A DNA stretch of 5,275 nt. Source: Chthoniobacter flavus. GTDB taxonomy: Bacteria; Verrucomicrobiota; Verrucomicrobiia; Chthoniobacterales; Terrimicrobiaceae. The notes under the pieces are model-generated. The model had not been told where the DNA came from. It did not search any database and saw only the letters and a program-made list of their open reading frames with translations. Positions 1-5,275 of the stretch are shown here, piece after piece. Within the stretch, counting starts at the first letter, position 1; each line of letters starts with the position of its first letter. The position numbers and the translations under genes are program-made. The stretch is taken from positions 1 through 5,275 of the forward strand of contig CAMDOJ010000124.1 of the NCBI GenBank assembly GCA_945903555.1, written 5' to 3'.

Positions 1-1122
1 TCCGCTTGCAACGGGCGTTTTGCGGCCTTTGATTGTATCCATGAGAATGATAGTGGATCCATCGCTATAAATGATGTGGCGGGAATCCGCTCCCCAGCAA
101 GGATCTTGGCCCTGATCGAGGACGCGTGTAGCGCCAGTCGTGAGATCCACAACGGCGATGGAAAATCCACCTTGGCGCACAGTGAAAGCAATTTTTTTAC
201 CATCCGGCGACCAACTCGGCTCGGTGCAGTAACTAAAACCGGTAGAAATGCGGCGAGGGGCTCCCCCTGCTGTGCTGATGCGGTAAAGTTGAGGTCCCCC
301 TGTATCATCCGAGGAATAGACAATCTCGGTTCCATCGGGTGACCAGCTTGGGGAGGATTCTACGCCACGGGATCTCGTGAGGCGCCGCGCGCCGCTGCCG
401 TTCGCGGAGGCAATGTAAAGCTCGGGATTCCCATCGCGGCTCAAGGTACATGAAACTCGGCTGCCATCCGGTGAGAACGAAGCGCCGGAATTCGTGCCGG
501 GATATTTCAGGATTGGGGTGCGTGAGCCGGAATGAAGATCGATGATATAGATGTCGGCATATCCGCTCTGGTAGCCGGTGTAGGCGAGTCGGGATTTATC
601 TGGAGATATGGCAGGAGCAACGCTGATGGCTCGTTCTTGCGTGATTTGACGTTGGTTCGCGCCATCAAAGTCCGAGATGTAGATTTCCTTGGATCCGGTT
701 CGGTTGCTCACGAACGCAAACTTGGATGCGGATATGCCCTTTTGGCCGGTGAGGGTTTCCACGATATCGTCGGAGAACTTGTGTGCGGCTGAGCGGGTAT
801 CGCCCGAGTAGTTTTTTTGGAGTATCACCCCGCCGCGGTTGTCGGTGACAATGCCCTGAAGGGAACCGCCACCAGAGGCTCCAGCAACAGAAAAACTCGC
901 CCTCTCCGGGATGCCGACAGAGAAGAGTCCGGATAGGTCAAGGTCGTTCGCGACAACTTTGCCCGCGATGGTCGCATCGGAACCGCTAAAGGGTTTGATG
1001 GCTACGCTGATGGCGTCGCTTTTTTTGACAGTGATAGTGGCTTCCTGTGCCGTGAGAAGGCTGGGTAGAAGAACGGCACTGAGTAAAAACGCAGAAAGTC
1101 GGTATGTGGAAATAAGGGTCAT
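1..1122 (-). CDS. tolB: TolB, periplasmic beta-propeller protein of the Tol-Pal system (3' end missing)
   Basis: TolB is a periplasmic protein of the Tol-Pal envelope complex, which links the inner membrane, the outer-membrane lipoprotein Pal and cell constriction. Translating from the ATG at 1122 gives 374 uninterrupted residues to the window edge; family members are usually about 430, so roughly the last 50 residues are missing. Residues 1-25 look like a Sec signal peptide: Arg8, a hydrophobic run at about 9-23, and likely cleavage after Ala25. Residues about 35-130 fit the TolB N-terminal domain (AIKPF at 41-45, DLDLSGLF at 60-67, AHKFSDDI at 113-120). From about 135 on, WD40-like PD40 blades follow, with ISPDK (172-176), FSPDG (216-220), WSPDG (260-264 and 304-308) and a weaker WGADS (343-347). 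Cys299 and Cys342 lie in adjacent blades. It sits 35 bases behind pheA on the same strand. No Shine-Dalgarno is visible; A/T-rich bases precede the ATG. Other PD40 proteins exist, but the N-terminal domain favours TolB. Confidence 0.9.
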   Translation of the reverse strand, partial: MTLISTYRLSAFLLSAVLLPSLLTAQEATITVKKSDAISVAIKPFSGSDATIAGKVVANDLDLSGLFSVGIPERASFSVAGASGGGSLQGIVTDNRGGVILQKNYSGDTRSAAHKFSDDIVETLTGQKGISASKFAFVSNRTGSKEIYISDFDGANQRQITQERAISVAPAISPDKSRLAYTGYQSGYADIYIIDLHSGSRTPILKYPGTNSGASFSPDGSRVSCTLSRDGNPELYIASANGSGARRLTRSRGVESSPSWSPDGTEIVYSSDDTGGPQLYRISTAGGAPRRISTGFSYCTEPSWSPDGKKIAFTVRQGGFSIAVVDLTTGATRVLDQGQDPCWGADSRHIIYSDGSTIILMDTIKGRKTPVASG

Positions 1123-1157
1123 AATTTTTTGTGGCAAAGTGTGGTGGGTTTGACAAG

Positions 1158-1982
1158 TCAGGAACGGAAGTGGCGACCGAGTGGGAAGCTTCCGAGGTGA
1201 GTGAGTGTGTGGGCCTGCCTGCCGGCAAGTTCGATGGATCGGGCTACCCCCGGATCGCTCAAGGATCCCTCGACTTCGATATAAAAAACGTAGGTTTGGG
1301 GTTGTCCCGGAACCGGGCGGGAAACGATGCGGGTCAGGCTTACCTTTTGACGAGAAAAAGGCCCAAGAAAACGATGCAGGCTACCGCAGGTGTTTTTCAA
1401 TGCGGCGACGAAAGCCGTTCGATTTGATGAGATCTTGACGATCGGTTTTTTAGAGATCGTAAAAAAGTTGGTCACATTGACTTCGTCGGCACCACTCGGA
1501 AAATCAAGCATATCGAGGTGATAAATCTCCGCTGCGCCGGGAGAGGCTAGGGCAGCGCTGTGCGGCTTTGATGCAGCCAACTCGGAAGCTATGGCTGTGC
1601 TTTGCACGGGCACCAGCGTGGCCTTGGGGTGGCGGGATTTTAACCAATCGCCATGATGTTTGATCTGGGTGAAGTGAGAGTAAACCGTCTTCACTTTCGA
1701 CCCCGAGCGACCGAGCAGGGCGATTCGGATATTCAGTGATAATTCCTCATGAATAAAAATCGAGCTAGCATGGCGGATGAGGAGGTCGATCGTATCTGGC
1801 ACGGTACCGCCAGAGGAGTTCTCCACAGGCACAAGTCCCATGGGCGCGGCACCAGAAAGAACAGCATCGAATACGGCATCAATCGTTGGGCATGGCAAAA
1901 GATCCGGCTTCTTACCAAAACGCTGCCTCGCAAGAATTCCGGAAAATGTGCCCTCAGGGCCAAGATAGGCGACTTTGCTCAT
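1158..1982 (-). CDS. pheA: Prephenate dehydratase with C-terminal ACT domain (divergent)
   Basis: The family converts prephenate to phenylpyruvate in cytoplasmic phenylalanine synthesis, with feedback inhibition by phenylalanine through the ACT domain. The 274-residue protein has the length of monofunctional enzymes and no chorismate mutase domain. The catalytic domain spans about 3-178: AYLGPEGTFS (5-14), VPVENSSGGTVPDTIDLL (51-68), VYSHF (100-104), STAIASELAA (128-137). The ACT domain is about 187-268, with LTRIVSRP (216-223) and LGSFP (263-267). Several hallmark positions differ from the usual form: TRF is TNF (171-173), SHPQ is SHFT (102-105) and ESRP is VSRP (220-223). The frame is open upstream to 2183, but the ATG at 1982 puts the AYLGPEGTF motif at the normal distance from the N-terminus. 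No Shine-Dalgarno is visible. The family assignment is firm; activity and feedback control are less certain because of the substitutions. Confidence 0.88.
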   Translation of the reverse strand: MSKVAYLGPEGTFSGILARQRFGKKPDLLPCPTIDAVFDAVLSGAAPMGLVPVENSSGGTVPDTIDLLIRHASSIFIHEELSLNIRIALLGRSGSKVKTVYSHFTQIKHHGDWLKSRHPKATLVPVQSTAIASELAASKPHSAALASPGAAEIYHLDMLDFPSGADEVNVTNFFTISKKPIVKISSNRTAFVAALKNTCGSLHRFLGPFSRQKVSLTRIVSRPVPGQPQTYVFYIEVEGSLSDPGVARSIELAGRQAHTLTHLGSFPLGRHFRS

Positions 1983-2181
1983 GATCGAATAAAGACATAC
2001 CAAACTTTCAGCTTCGCGCAAACCTGCATCTTGCTTTGCCCGAATTTGAAAAAAGACTTTTGTGCGCGGAGTGGGTGGCGTTAGCTGGCTACATGGATTT
2101 CGTCTACGGCATTTCCACGGCAAGGAATCCATGCGAGCATACCATAGGTAATCCATCCAATCCAAGTTGGCGAAATGAAAC
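1983..2181. other. Divergent intergenic region between pheA and coaD
   Basis: These 199 bases separate two genes that are read away from each other, so promoters for both directions are expected here. I could not pick out a convincing sigma70-type -35/-10 pair on either strand, nor an operator-like inverted repeat or a riboswitch. On the minus strand the pheA frame has no stop across the whole gap. The translated extension (Cys- and Trp-containing, no family motif) does not look like protein, so I treat the gap as non-coding. Confidence 0.5.
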
Positions 2182-2676
2182 ATGAATAAGAATAATGCAA
2201 TCTACCCCGGCAGCTTCGATCCCGTTCATCTCGGACACATCGATATTATTACCCGTTCAACAAAGATTTTTTCGTCCGTGATCATAGCTGTTGCGGCGAG
2301 CAAGTCGAAGTCCCCGATGTTCAGTGTGGAAAGCCGCATCGCCATGCTCCGCGAGAGCCTCGCTGGCAATCCCAGCGTCGAGATCATTTCTCTCGATGGT
2401 TTGCTTGTCGATTTTGCGCGTCAGCAGAATGTCTTCACAATCATTCGTGGTCTTCGCGCTGTTTCGGACTTTGAGTTCGAGTTCCAGATGGCCTTGATGA
2501 ACCGCAAGCTTGAACCGCGACTGGAAACGGTCTTCCTGACATCGAAAGAGGATTACACTTACATCAGTTCCCGTATTATCAAGGAGGTGGGGACTATGGG
2601 CGGGGATGTGAGCCAGTTTGTTCCGGTGCCCGTTTTGGAATCGTTACTCAAAGCCGTTCCCACGAACTTGAAATAA
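2182..2676 (+). CDS. coaD: Phosphopantetheine adenylyltransferase (CoaD)
   Basis: CoaD transfers AMP from ATP to 4'-phosphopantetheine, giving dephospho-CoA and pyrophosphate, the penultimate step of coenzyme A synthesis in the cytoplasm. The 164 residues match the usual bacterial length of about 160. The nucleotidyltransferase signature is complete: AIYPGSFDPVHLGH (6-19) with Ser11 and the HLGH box at 16-19, Lys43 in the SKSKSP loop, IIRGLRAVSDFEFEFQMALM (87-106), and the second ATP-binding motif ISSRIIKEV (128-136), where the third Ser/Thr seen in many homologues is Arg131. GGDVSQFVPVPV (140-151) is the typical C-terminal element. The ATG at 2182 puts the first strand at its normal place. 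Upstream bases are only loosely purine-rich (GAAATGAAAC), not a clear Shine-Dalgarno. It is divergent from pheA and lies 99 bases before nuoI on the same strand with no clear terminator between. Confidence 0.97.
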   Translation: MNKNNAIYPGSFDPVHLGHIDIITRSTKIFSSVIIAVAASKSKSPMFSVESRIAMLRESLAGNPSVEIISLDGLLVDFARQQNVFTIIRGLRAVSDFEFEFQMALMNRKLEPRLETVFLTSKEDYTYISSRIIKEVGTMGGDVSQFVPVPVLESLLKAVPTNLK

Positions 2677-2733
2677 ATCCCTGCTCGTAGGGGGGGCGGT
2701 AATTTCGGACAAACTAAAAATGTGACTCCGCAG

Positions 2734-2762
2734 TTGCCATGACTCACGAAGCTTGCTAGAAC
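2734..2762 (+). promoter_or_regulatory. Candidate sigma70-type promoter for nuoI
   Basis: TTGCCA at 2734-2739 (five of six consensus bases) and TAGAAC at 2757-2762 (four of six) are separated by 17 bases, the ideal spacing. The A-rich stretch ACTAAAAAT just upstream could act as an UP element. Transcription would begin near 2769, leaving a leader of about seven bases before the nuoI ATG. This is a pattern match by eye; such matches also occur by chance, and nuoI may instead be read through from coaD. Confidence 0.3.
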
Positions 2763-2775
2763 CACGCACACCTTT

Positions 2776-3306
2776 ATGGCATACATCGTCAACCGTCCGC
2801 GCCTCACTTTCGCTGAGAGGATTTATCTGCCCACGATTCTGTCTGGTCTGATGATTACGCTTAAGCACATTTTGACTGGGTTGTTCGGCAAGACGCGAGT
2901 GACTATGCAATATCCCGAGCAGAAATGGGACGCCCAATTACCGGAATGGTATCGCGGCGCGCCCACGCTGGTGACCGATGAATGGGGACGCGATCGTTGT
3001 GTGGCCTGTCAGTTGTGTGAATTCATATGCCCGCCGCGTGCCATCACCATTAAGCCGATGGAAATCCCGGCAGAGGACAAGTGGAACAAAGTCGAAAAAC
3101 GCCCTGAGGTTTTCGATATTGATATGATCCGTTGTATTTATTGTGGTCTCTGTGAGGAAGTCTGCCCAGAGCAAGCGATCTACCTTCGCAAGGACTACTC
3201 GATTACCGGACTCACTCGTGCCGAAATGGTGCACGATCTACCCAAACTTCGCGAACTTGGCGGTGTGAAGACCGGCCTAGTCGACAAATGGAACGAAAAA
3301 AAGTAG
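2776..3306 (+). CDS. nuoI: NADH-quinone oxidoreductase subunit I (complex I, two 4Fe-4S clusters)
   Basis: NuoI is the ferredoxin-like subunit of complex I that carries clusters N6a and N6b. It relays electrons from the peripheral arm toward cluster N2 and quinone, and sits at the cytoplasmic face of the membrane. The 176-residue protein shows both cluster motifs intact: Cys75/78/81/85 (CVACQLCEFICP) and Cys120/123/126/130 (CIYCGLCEEVCP). These form two CxxCxxCxxxCP blocks 45 residues apart. Residues about 13-38 form an amphipathic or hydrophobic N-terminal segment (LPTILSGLMITLKHILTGLF at 18-37), as expected for membrane contact. The ATG at 2776 gives the normal N-terminus; no Shine-Dalgarno lies before it. 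In common nuo operons nuoH comes directly upstream, but here the upstream gene is coaD. nuoJ follows after 44 bases. Confidence 0.97.
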   Translation: MAYIVNRPRLTFAERIYLPTILSGLMITLKHILTGLFGKTRVTMQYPEQKWDAQLPEWYRGAPTLVTDEWGRDRCVACQLCEFICPPRAITIKPMEIPAEDKWNKVEKRPEVFDIDMIRCIYCGLCEEVCPEQAIYLRKDYSITGLTRAEMVHDLPKLRELGGVKTGLVDKWNEKK

Positions 3307-3350
3307 AACAAATCTCAACTCACCGCTAATAAGCCCGACTTCATTTACCC

Positions 3351-3854
3351 ATGCAACTCGTCCTGTTTTGGATTTTTTCGCTGCTGATGCTCCTTTCCGC
3401 CATGGGGGTTGTTTTTTTCCGGAATCCGGTTTCCTCGGCCATGAGCCTCGTGTTGTCCTTCATCGCTCTAGCGGCTGTTTTTGTCACATTAGACGCCTTT
3501 TTTATCGCCGTAGTTCAAGTGCTCGTCTACGCGGGGGCCGTGATGGTGCTGTTTCTCTTTATCATTATGTTGCTCGACCTTCGTGAAGAGAAGCGTCGTC
3601 GGGTGCGACTATCCGCTTGGCTCGGTGGTGGTTTGGTGGTAGGAGGATTCATTTCCGCTCTCTTAAAAGTGGTGCTTTCGCTCCCCGCTCTCTTTGTGAC
3701 CAAGCCGGCGATGTTGTATCCCTTGGTGAACGATATCGAGCAGGTGGGATTCAATCTTTTTCGAAATTTCAATCTTCCCTTTCAGATTATCGGCGTCCTG
3801 CTCCTTGTGGCGACCGTCGGTGTCGTTCTGCTGAGCAAAAAAGAGCTAAAATGA
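3351..3854 (+). CDS. nuoJ: NADH-quinone oxidoreductase subunit J (membrane subunit)
   Basis: NuoJ is a small membrane subunit of complex I (ND6 homologue) near the quinone chamber and the start of the membrane arm. The 167 residues predict five transmembrane helices at about 2-22, 28-48, 52-76, 90-112 and 144-162. Helix 3 carries the family signature around QVLVYAGAVMVLFLFIIMLL (56-75), including the Tyr60-Ala-Gly segment that forms the pi-bulge in solved structures. A basic loop (EEKRRRVR at 79-86) follows helix 3. Position between nuoI and nuoK confirms the call. Its stop codon overlaps the ATG of a 21-codon frame (ATGA at 3851-3854) that leads to nuoK. No Shine-Dalgarno is seen before the ATG at 3351. 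Confidence 0.96.
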   Translation: MQLVLFWIFSLLMLLSAMGVVFFRNPVSSAMSLVLSFIALAAVFVTLDAFFIAVVQVLVYAGAVMVLFLFIIMLLDLREEKRRRVRLSAWLGGGLVVGGFISALLKVVLSLPALFVTKPAMLYPLVNDIEQVGFNLFRNFNLPFQIIGVLLLVATVGVVLLSKKELK

Positions 3855-3916
3855 TACAAGCACGCTATTTTAATCCTCAAGCCAAGCGGGGCCAACGCCC
3901 TTTCCTATTCGTATAA
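3851..3916 (+). CDS. Possible 21-codon bridging ORF between nuoJ and nuoK
   Basis: An ATG overlaps the nuoJ stop in the form ATGA, and the frame runs 21 codons ([20 protein letters not shown] plus a final Val). It ends in TAA two bases before the nuoK ATG. The peptide is basic and resembles nothing I recognise. Its value may lie in translation: a ribosome ending nuoJ could restart here and end next to nuoK. A frame this short can arise by chance, so I list it as a possibility and not as an established gene. Confidence 0.2.
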   Translation: MIQARYFNPQAKRGQRPFLFV

Positions 3917-3918
3917 CC

Positions 3919-4239
3919 ATGCCAACCTTAGCGCACTATTTGATTGTCAGTGGTCTTCTCTTCGCCCTCGGCATGGCAGGGGTATTGCTTCGTCGCAACC
4001 TTCTCATTATTTTCATGGGTCTGGAGTTAATGCTCAATGCGGCGAACCTCTCGCTTGTAGCGTTTTCGAGATTCAACCTAGGTCCCGATGGAATGCCGAA
4101 TTATAATGCCCAAGTTTTCGTGTTTTTCATTATCACCGTCGCCGCAGCCGAGGTGGCGGTGGGTCTGGCTATTATCGTCGCGCTTTATCGCGCTAAACAA
4201 ACCACCCACGTTGATGACCTCAACACGCTAAAGTTTTGA
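3919..4239 (+). CDS. nuoK: NADH-quinone oxidoreductase subunit K (proton-channel subunit)
   Basis: NuoK (ND4L homologue) is a three-helix membrane subunit of complex I that contributes to a proton path. The 106 residues are close to the usual length of about 100. Predicted helices lie at about 5-23, 28-50 and 65-90. The two conserved membrane glutamates are present: Glu36 in [12 protein letters not shown] (33-44) on helix 2 and Glu78 in [12 protein letters not shown] (74-85) on helix 3. The C-terminal tail (about 91-106) is polar and cytoplasmic. The TGA stop at 4237-4239 shares its last base with the nuoL ATG, so the two are probably translationally coupled. No Shine-Dalgarno precedes the ATG at 3919; the short frame ending at 3916 may deliver ribosomes. 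Confidence 0.97.
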   Translation: MPTLAHYLIVSGLLFALGMAGVLLRRNLLIIFMGLELMLNAANLSLVAFSRFNLGPDGMPNYNAQVFVFFIITVAAAEVAVGLAIIVALYRAKQTTHVDDLNTLKF

Positions 4240-5275
4240 TGAGTACGCAAATCGCGCCCTGGATTATCCTTTTCACCCCGCTCGTAGCAGCCGCCCTCAT
4301 TCTTTTGCTGGGTCGCTTCTCCAAAAGGCTCAGTGCGGCGTTGGCTTTGGCCTCTGCTTACACGGGATGCGTTCTGAGTTGGTGGTTGTTCACTCAGCCT
4401 GATGCCGTCCAGCAGATTTCATTTAACTGGCTGAGTCTTGGCTCGGACCTCACTGTTCCGATTAGCTTCACTATTGATAAGCTAAGCAAAGTTATGCTTT
4501 TGGTGGTTACAACCATCTCGTCTTTAGTTTTCACATACTCCCTTGGCTACATGAGGGAGGAGGAAGGTTACTCTCGTTTTTTTGGCGGCTTGGCCCTCTT
4601 TCTTTTCTCGATGCTGGGTATCGTACTGGCGAGCAACTTCGTGATGATGTTTATGTTTTGGGAGCTAGTCGGCGTGAGTTCCTACATCCTCATTGGGCAC
4701 TACTACTCAAAGGACTCGGCGGCAGATGCAGGCAAGCAAGCCTTCATTGTCAATCGCATCGGAGATTTTGGCTTCATGCTCGGGATTTTGCTCTTCTGGT
4801 TTGCAACGGGGAGCATTGTTTTCCAAGAGATCGTTGACCAAGCGCCGAACCTCATGATCGCCCCCATCTTTCTGACTGTGGCCTGCGTGTTGGTTTTTAT
4901 GGGTACGGTTGGTAAGTCCGCCCAAATGCCCTTGCACGTTTGGTTGCCGAACTCGATGGAAGGCCCGACGCCTGTATCCTCCCTTCTGCACGCCGCAACG
5001 ATGGTCGCGGCGGGTGTTTACATGCTGGCCCGCATTTTTCCGATTCTCGAAGTCGTGCCCGACGCCCGCGAAATCATTGCTTGGGTGGGCGGCATCACCT
5101 GCTTTGCGGCCGCCCTCATGGCGACCCAGCAGAGCGACATCAAGCGCATTCTAGCCTATTCGACCATTTCCCAACTCGGTTACATGGTTCTCGGCGTCGC
5201 GGTGGCGCCAACTTCGGACGTGGCCATGTTTCACCTCTTCACTCACGCTTGCTTCAAGTGCCTCTTGTTCCTTGC
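4239..5275 (+). CDS. nuoL: NADH-quinone oxidoreductase subunit L (antiporter-like proton pump, 3' end missing)
   Basis: NuoL (ND5 homologue) is the distal antiporter-like subunit of the complex I membrane arm and drives proton translocation. Translating from the ATG at 4239 gives 345 uninterrupted residues to the window edge; full proteins are usually over 600, so the C-terminal half, including the long lateral helix, is missing. Key residues seen: Glu142 in FWELVGVSSYILIGHYY (140-156), NRIGD (172-176), Lys226 in GKSAQMPLHVWLP (225-237), EGPTPVSSLLHAATM (241-255) with His251, SDIKRILAYSTISQLGYM (299-316), and FHLFTHACFK (331-340) with His332, His336 and Lys340. Position 238, often Asp in bacterial homologues (WLPDAM), is Asn here. 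The start overlaps the nuoK stop (TGATG). nuoM and nuoN would be expected next, outside the window. Confidence 0.97.
   Translation, partial: MSTQIAPWIILFTPLVAAALILLLGRFSKRLSAALALASAYTGCVLSWWLFTQPDAVQQISFNWLSLGSDLTVPISFTIDKLSKVMLLVVTTISSLVFTYSLGYMREEEGYSRFFGGLALFLFSMLGIVLASNFVMMFMFWELVGVSSYILIGHYYSKDSAADAGKQAFIVNRIGDFGFMLGILLFWFATGSIVFQEIVDQAPNLMIAPIFLTVACVLVFMGTVGKSAQMPLHVWLPNSMEGPTPVSSLLHAATMVAAGVYMLARIFPILEVVPDAREIIAWVGGITCFAAALMATQQSDIKRILAYSTISQLGYMVLGVAVAPTSDVAMFHLFTHACFKCLLFL

Noticed and set aside
76..1153. Plus-strand frames across 76-342, 532-792 and 911-1153.
   Set aside because: They lie opposite the continuous tolB frame and encode no recognisable protein.
1749..2084. Plus-strand frame of 111 codons opposite pheA.
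   Set aside because: The minus-strand frame carries clear prephenate dehydratase motifs; this one is a shadow with no motif and an unlikely basic composition.
1983..2183. Longer pheA protein starting at 2183, with 67 extra in-frame residues overlapping the coaD start.
   Set aside because: The extension shows no family motif. The AYLGPEGTF motif normally lies within the first few residues, which the ATG at 1982 provides. The extension would also run head-on into coaD.
2679..2699. Possible terminator after coaD (CCCT, short loop, AGGG).
   Set aside because: The stem is only four pairs and no T-run follows, so it does not meet the form of an intrinsic terminator.
2723..2745. Direct repeat TGACTC at 2723-2728 and 2740-2745, upstream of nuoI.
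   Set aside because: Two hexamers 17 bases apart are easily expected by chance, and they form no inverted repeat suggesting an operator.
2559..2937. Two minus-strand frames spanning the coaD-nuoI gap.
   Set aside because: Both overlap well-supported genes on the other strand and show no protein-like features.

Overview
The window reads as ordinary chromosomal DNA from a diderm (Gram-negative-type) bacterium. It carries a periplasmic TolB, a prephenate dehydratase, a CoA-biosynthesis enzyme and part of a respiratory complex I operon. The mix and the protein sequences feel most like Verrucomicrobiota or another PVC-group lineage. That placement is an impression from the sequence and no search backs it. 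I see no mobile element, CRISPR array, RNA gene, phage gene or defence system.

Layout: positions 1-1982 are read on the minus strand. A prephenate dehydratase gene (pheA, 1158-1982) is followed 35 bases later by tolB (start at 1122), whose 3' end lies beyond the left edge of the window. From 2182 on, everything reads on the plus strand: coaD (2182-2676), then nuoI, nuoJ, nuoK and nuoL, the last cut by the right edge. The 199-base divergent gap between pheA and coaD must hold, or lie downstream of, promoters for both directions. No stretch over 300 bases lacks a gene.

How the genes work together: NuoI carries the two 4Fe-4S clusters that pass electrons through the connecting part of complex I. 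NuoJ, NuoK and NuoL are subunits of the proton-pumping membrane arm, so these four genes serve one machine. CoaD makes dephospho-CoA, PheA makes phenylpyruvate for phenylalanine, and TolB belongs to the envelope-spanning Tol-Pal system. These three have no evident functional tie to each other or to complex I.

The points most worth a second look are: a prephenate dehydratase with substitutions at several hallmark positions (TNF for TRF, SHF for SHP, VSRP for ESRP); a nuo cluster that starts at nuoI behind coaD instead of following nuoH; no recognisable Shine-Dalgarno sequence before any of the seven starts; and a 21-codon reading frame that almost exactly bridges the nuoJ-nuoK gap. I found no convincing undescribed system.
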